DNA from: Quisquiliibacterium sp036525975
GTDB taxonomy: Bacteria; Pseudomonadota; Gammaproteobacteria; Burkholderiales; Burkholderiaceae_E
DNA: 18,453 bases
Assembly (NCBI GenBank): GCA_036525975.1
Contig: DATCZK010000033.1
Span: 1 to 18,453 of the forward strand
Reading direction: 5' to 3'
This document shows positions 11,165 to 18,453 of this stretch, piece after piece; the first letter of the stretch is position 1; each line of letters begins with the position of its first letter. The position numbers were made by a program, and so were the translations under genes. The notes under the pieces were generated by a model. The model searched no databases and was not told the DNA's origin. It worked only from the letters and a program-made list of their open reading frames with translations.

Positions 11165-13136
11165 ATGGCAACGCGAAAGAGCGATTACAGCGAAGCGTCG
11201 ATCCGCGTCCTCAAGGGCCTGGAGCCGGTGCGCCAGCGCCCCGGGATGTACACGCGCACCGAGAGCCCGCTGCACATCGTGCAGGAGGTGATCGACAACG
11301 CGGCCGACGAGGCCCTCGGCGGGCACTGCCGCGAGATCCGCGTCACGCTCGAGGAGGACGGCAGCGTCACCGTGGAGGACGACGGGCGCGGCATCCCCGT
11401 GGGGCCGCACCCCGAGGAGAAGTCGCCGGTCGTGGAGATCGTCTTCACGCGCCTGCACGCGGGCGGCAAGTTCGACAAGGCCGCCGGGGGCGCGTACAGC
11501 TTCTCGGGCGGCCTGCACGGGGTGGGGGTGTCGGTCACGAACGCGCTCTCGCGCCGGCTCGAGGTCACGGTGTGGCGCGAGGGCGCCGCGCACGAGATCG
11601 CGTTCGCCGGCGGCGAAGTGGTCAAGACGCTGCGCTCGCGCGCGCCGGCGCGCGGCGAGCCGCGCACCGGCACACGGGTGCGCTGCTGGCCCGACCCGAA
11701 GTACTTCGACTCGCAGGCGATCCCGGGCGCCGAGCTGGTGCGCCTGCTCCGCTCCAAGGCCGTGCTGCTGCCGGGGCTGAGGGTTTCGCTGGCGGAGGCC
11801 CGCTCCGGCAAGACCCAGCTGTGGCGCTACGAGGAGGGTCTGCGCGGCTACATGAACGAGTGCCTCGCCGTCCAGGGCGAGGCCGAGCCGGTGATCCCGC
11901 TCTACGAGGGCGAGCAGTACGTGGGCGCCGGGCACGAGACCTTCGCCGAGGGCGAGGGCGCGCAGTGGGTGGTGGCCTGGACCGACGAGGGCGGGCTGGT
12001 GCGCGAGTCCTACGTGAACCTGATCCCGACTTCGGCCGGCGGCACCCACGAGTCGGGGTTGCGCGAGGGGCTGTTCGGGGCCGTGAAGGGGTTCATCGAA
12101 CTGCACGGGCTGCTGCCCAAGGGGGTGAAGGTGCTGCCCGAGGACGTGTTCGCGCGTGCGAGCTTCGTTCTCTCGGCGCGCGTGCTCGACCCGCAGTTCC
12201 AGGGGCAGATCAAGGAGAGGCTCAACTCGCGCGACTCGGTGCGGCTGGTCGCGTCGCTCGCGCGCCCGCAGCTCGAGCTCTGGCTCAACGAGCACGTCGA
12301 TCACGGCAAGCGCCTCGCCGAGCTGGTGATCCGCCAGGCGCAGGCGCGCAGCCGCGCCGCGCAGAAGGTGGAGAAGCGCCGAAGCTCGGGCGTGGCGGTG
12401 CTCCCGGGCAAGCTCACCGACTGCGAGTCCACCGACCTCGAGCGCAACGAGCTGTTCCTGGTCGAGGGAGACTCGGCCGGCGGCTCGGCCAAGATGGGGC
12501 GCGACAAGGAGTTCCAGGCGATCCTTCCGCTGCGCGGCAAGGTGCTCAACACCTGGGAGGCCGAGCGCGACCGCCTGTTCGCCAACAACGAGATCCACGA
12601 CATCGCGGTGGCGATCGGCGTCGACCCGCACGCGGCGGGCGCGAACGCCGACCTGTCGGGCCTGCGCTACGGCAAGGTGGCGATCCTCTCGGACGCCGAC
12701 GTCGACGGCGCCCACATCCAGGTGCTGCTGCTCACGCTGTTCTTTCGCCACTTTCCGCAGCTGGTGGCGAGCGGCCGGGTGTTCATCGCGCGCCCGCCGC
12801 TGTATCGGGTGGACGTGCCGGCGCAGGGCAAGCGCCCGCTTCGCAAGCTCTACTGCCTGGACGAGGGCGAGCTGCGCCACGTGGAGGACAAGCTGCGCAA
12901 GGACGGCGTGCGCGAGGGCGCCTGGTCGATCTCGCGCTTCAAGGGGCTGGGGGAGATGAGCGCCGAGCAGCTGTGGGAGACGACGATGAACCCCGACACG
13001 CGGCGCCTGCTGCCGGTCTCGCTCGGCGCGCTCGACCAGGGCCAGACCGAGAGCCGGTTCACGATGCTGATGGGAAAGGGGGAGGCCGCGGCGCGGCGCG
13101 CGTGGCTCGAGGAGCATGGCAACCAGACCGAAGTCG

Positions 13137-13144
<8 letters not shown>
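11165..13144 (+). CDS. parE: DNA topoisomerase IV subunit B
   Basis: A 659-residue ATPase subunit of topoisomerase IV, which decatenates daughter chromosomes. The GHKL ATPase domain shows EVIDNAADEA (E41, N45), DDGRGIP (72-78) and GGLHGVGVSVTNALS (115-129). The TOPRIM domain has EGDSAGG (from E434), PLRGKVLN and DADVDG (D510, D512, D514), and the end has RFKGLGEM and the conserved MNPDTRRL. It is shorter than proteobacterial GyrB (about 800 residues) because it lacks the GyrB insertion, and it is followed by parC, so ParE is preferred. The start at 11165 gives the family N-terminus; the ribosome site is poor. The gene overlaps parC by at least eight bases, a common parE-parC coupling. Confidence 0.96.
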
Positions 13145-15623
<2,479 letters not shown>

Positions 15624-15691
15624 CGTGCGCGGGGGCCCGGTCGGGGGTGCCGCGTCGGCGCGCGTTCATTGAGTTGACGAGGTTGGGGCGG

Positions 15692-16738
<1,047 letters not shown>

Positions 16739-16744
<6 letters not shown>

Positions 16745-16808
16745 GGCGCGGGTCGGCCCCCGTTCAGGCGAGGATCTGAGGCGCGGGGCGGCCCCCGCTC
16801 AGGCGAGG
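16739..16808. repeat. Imperfect 35-base tandem duplication at a convergent gene junction
   Basis: Unit 1 is 16739-16773 and unit 2 is 16774-16808; they differ at two bases. Each unit contains an ATCTGA (the end of the ATPase gene on the plus strand) and a TCAGGCGAGG (the end of the phzF gene on the minus strand). Both stop codons are thus duplicated: unit 1 serves the plus gene and unit 2 the minus gene. Confidence 0.85.
16783..16798. terminator. Hairpin in repeat unit 2, possible bidirectional terminator
   Basis: GCGGGG and CCCCGC form a perfect 6-base stem around the tetraloop CGGC, between the convergent stop codons. The matching segment of unit 1 (16748-16763) has one mismatch and one G-T pair at the two ends of its stem. 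There is no T-run on either strand, so termination is plausible from position but not proven. Confidence 0.35.
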
Positions 16809-17731
16809 ATTTCGCCGCGGATGCGTGTCACCGCCTTGCCGCCGATGGCGATCGTCGCATCGGCGTTGTAGCGCACCGCGATCACCCCGTCGCGTCCGAT
16901 CGCCGCCCCCTGGCGCGCGACATAGTCGGCGCGCTCGCCCCGCTCGGCGAGATACGCGGCCACGCAGCCGTTGCCGCTGCCGCACACCGGGTCCTCGTCG
17001 ATTCCGTGCCGCGGCGCGAACGAACGGATCTCGTAGCGTGCCGAGGCGCGATCGAGCGGGCGCGCGGGCGCCGGGTCCGCCGACCCGTGCGCTGCGCCTT
17101 CGCTGCGGTGCTCGCCGAAAACGGTCACGCCATCGGCATCGCACAGCTTCGAGAGTTGGCGCAGCGCTTCCCGTTCGGGGGCGAGCTCGAGCACTGAACG
17201 CGCGTCGTCGAGCCTGGCCACGATCCAGACCGGGCCAAGATCGATCCGCAATGCGCCGCTCGCCCGGGTGCCGAGCGCGCGCGCGAGGAGCGCTTGCGCA
17301 GCTTCGTCGAGCGGGGTGGACGCGGCCGGCGGCATCGTGAGCCACAGCGGCGAGCCGCTCGCGTCGTTGTCGATTCGCACCAGCCCGGCGGCGCACTCCT
17401 GCCACATCACCCCTGGGGTTTTCGTGCGCAATCCGCTCTCGAGAAGCGCGTGCGCCGTGCCCAGCGTCGGATGGCCTGCGAAAGGAAGTTCGCCGCCCGG
17501 GGTGAAGATGCGCAGGCGGTAATCGGCCTCGGGGCTGGTCGCGGGCAGGACGAACACGGTTTCCGAGAGGTTGGTCCAACGCGCGATCGCCTGCATCTCG
17601 GCGGCGTCGATCCCCTCGGCGTCCAGCACGACCGCAACCGGGTTGCCGCGGTACGCCGTGTCGGGAAAGACGTCGACTTGCGCGAAGGCGCGATTGCGCA
17701 TCGCGCGCGCTGGATTGTCGGGCGAACTCAT
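16799..17731 (-). CDS. PhzF family isomerase-like protein
   Basis: A 310-residue protein of the PhzF fold, two similar barrel halves around a central active site. The first half has FAQVDVFPDTAYRGNPVAVV (16-35), the catalytic glutamate E57 in NLSETVFV, and FTPGGELPFAGHPTLGTAHAL (76-96). The second half has DEDPVCGSGNG (245-255), the family anion-binding loop. These features suit an isomerase or epimerase acting on a small acid; PhzF itself acts in phenazine synthesis, but no other phenazine gene is visible, so the substrate is unknown. Residues about 205-232 form a low-complexity Ala/Pro/Ser-rich insertion, which explains the above-average length. Start 17731 is preceded by GAGGGGG six bases upstream, and only one base separates it from the EamA stop, implying translational coupling. 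An alternative start is M11. Confidence 0.9.
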   Translation of the reverse strand: MSSPDNPARAMRNRAFAQVDVFPDTAYRGNPVAVVLDAEGIDAAEMQAIARWTNLSETVFVLPATSPEADYRLRIFTPGGELPFAGHPTLGTAHALLESGLRTKTPGVMWQECAAGLVRIDNDASGSPLWLTMPPAASTPLDEAAQALLARALGTRASGALRIDLGPVWIVARLDDARSVLELAPEREALRQLSKLCDADGVTVFGEHRSEGAAHGSADPAPARPLDRASARYEIRSFAPRHGIDEDPVCGSGNGCVAAYLAERGERADYVARQGAAIGRDGVIAVRYNADATIAIGGKAVTRIRGEILA

Positions 17732-17732
17732 C

Positions 17733-18453
17733 TCAAACCCCCTCGGTCATTCGTTTGGTCGCGGCCGCGCGCACCCCGGCCCGCCGCCCCAGGGCGATCA
17801 GCGCCACCACCGCCATGCCCGCGAGCCAGGTGGCCGGGCCCACGGGCTCGTCGAGCAGCCACCAGGAAAAGGCCAGCGTGAAGAACAGTTGCAGCAGCTG
17901 CACCTGCGAGACGCGCGCAACGCCGCCGATCGCCATGCCTCCGTACCAGAAGAAGAAGCCCAGGAACTGGCTGAACACCGTTACGTACGCGAAGCCCGCC
18001 CACGCCGCGAGCGACGCGTGCGCGAGGGGCTCGCGAACCGTGAGCCAGACGCAGGGCACGAGCAGGATCGGCGCGGCCAGCAGCAGCGCCCAGGCGATCG
18101 TCTGCCAGCCGCCGAGTTCGCGCGCGAGCTTGCCGCCGGTGGCGTAGCCGAGCGCGCCCGCGGCCACCGCCGCCAGCATCGCCCAGTCGCTCCAGGCGAA
18201 CGAGCCGCCGCCGGCGTGCAGCGCGAACGCGACCACGACCACGCTGCCGGCGAGCGCGGCGACCCAGAACCAGCGGCTCGGACGCTCGCCGCCGAACAGC
18301 GTGGCCGCGACCACGGTGGCGAAGGGCAGGAGGCCGACGATCACCGCACCGTGCGAGGCGCTCGCGCCGCGCATCGCCAGCGAGGAGAACAGCGGAAAGC
18401 CCAGCACCACGCCCAGCGCAGTGAGCGCGAGCGGCAGCAGGTGGCGAGCGCTC
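17733..18453 (-). CDS. EamA/DMT family transporter (5' end outside window)
   Basis: The visible 239 residues are the C-terminal part of a drug/metabolite-type membrane transporter; the frame runs off the right edge without a stop, so the start is missing. The visible part contains the end of the first EamA repeat (LFGGERPSRWFWVAALAGSV) and the whole second repeat, with hydrophobic helices and the typical VSQVQLLQLFFTLAFSWWLLDEP followed by a final helix and a basic tail. A usual length is near 290-310 residues, so about 50-70 are lost. It probably exports a small metabolite or amino acid, but the substrate is unknown. The phzF gene starts one base after its stop, suggesting one operon in which a metabolite handled by the PhzF protein might also be exported; this link is inference. 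Confidence 0.88.
   Translation of the reverse strand, partial: SARHLLPLALTALGVVLGFPLFSSLAMRGASASHGAVIVGLLPFATVVAATLFGGERPSRWFWVAALAGSVVVVAFALHAGGGSFAWSDWAMLAAVAAGALGYATGGKLARELGGWQTIAWALLLAAPILLVPCVWLTVREPLAHASLAAWAGFAYVTVFSQFLGFFFWYGGMAIGGVARVSQVQLLQLFFTLAFSWWLLDEPVGPATWLAGMAVVALIALGRRAGVRAAATKRMTEGV

Overview
The window is GC-rich chromosomal DNA of bacterial type: dense coding, short intergenic gaps and overlapping start/stop codons. Adjacent parE and parC, a Kup potassium transporter and an SSS/DUF4212 symporter pair suggest a proteobacterium, most likely a betaproteobacterium. That placement is an inference from gene content; no rRNA, tRNA, CRISPR array, transposase or phage gene was seen. 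Two genes run off the edges: the symporter large subunit at the left and an EamA transporter at the right.

Left half (positions 1-9064, all minus strand). Read in the direction of transcription, the block is: an NfnAB-like fusion flavoprotein (9064-6704), a rubrerythrin-like protein (6707-6072), a 1210-residue pyruvate:ferredoxin oxidoreductase (6016-2384), a dihydroorotate-dehydrogenase-like flavoprotein without the usual active-site motif (2387-1383), and a 2[4Fe-4S] ferredoxin (1304-1059). Two of the junctions are 4-base ATGA overlaps, so the first two genes and the next two are probably translationally coupled. A 229-base gap with two inverted repeats then leads to a two-subunit sodium:solute symporter (DUF4212 small subunit and SSS large subunit). 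The likely logic is that PFOR oxidises pyruvate to acetyl-CoA and reduces ferredoxin, the Nfn-like enzyme exchanges electrons between ferredoxin, NADH and NADPH, and rubrerythrin protects oxygen-sensitive centres. The DHOD-like protein is an unexplained companion. The symporter may feed an organic acid to the same metabolism.

Middle and right (9252-16744, plus strand). kup (potassium uptake), parE and parC (topoisomerase IV, overlapping genes) and an ATPase subunit of a MalK/UgpC-type importer lie head to tail. The ATPase has no permease or binding protein nearby.

Right end (16799-18453, minus strand). A PhzF-family protein lies one base downstream of an EamA-type permease cut by the window edge. 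The convergent junction between the ATPase gene and phzF holds an imperfect 35-base tandem duplication that carries copies of both genes' stop codons and a potential hairpin in each unit.

The most interesting material is the compact ferredoxin-linked redox operon: a one-chain NfnAB fusion, the DHOD-like protein lacking its catalytic motif, and the rubrerythrin. No wholly new system can be claimed from the sequence alone.
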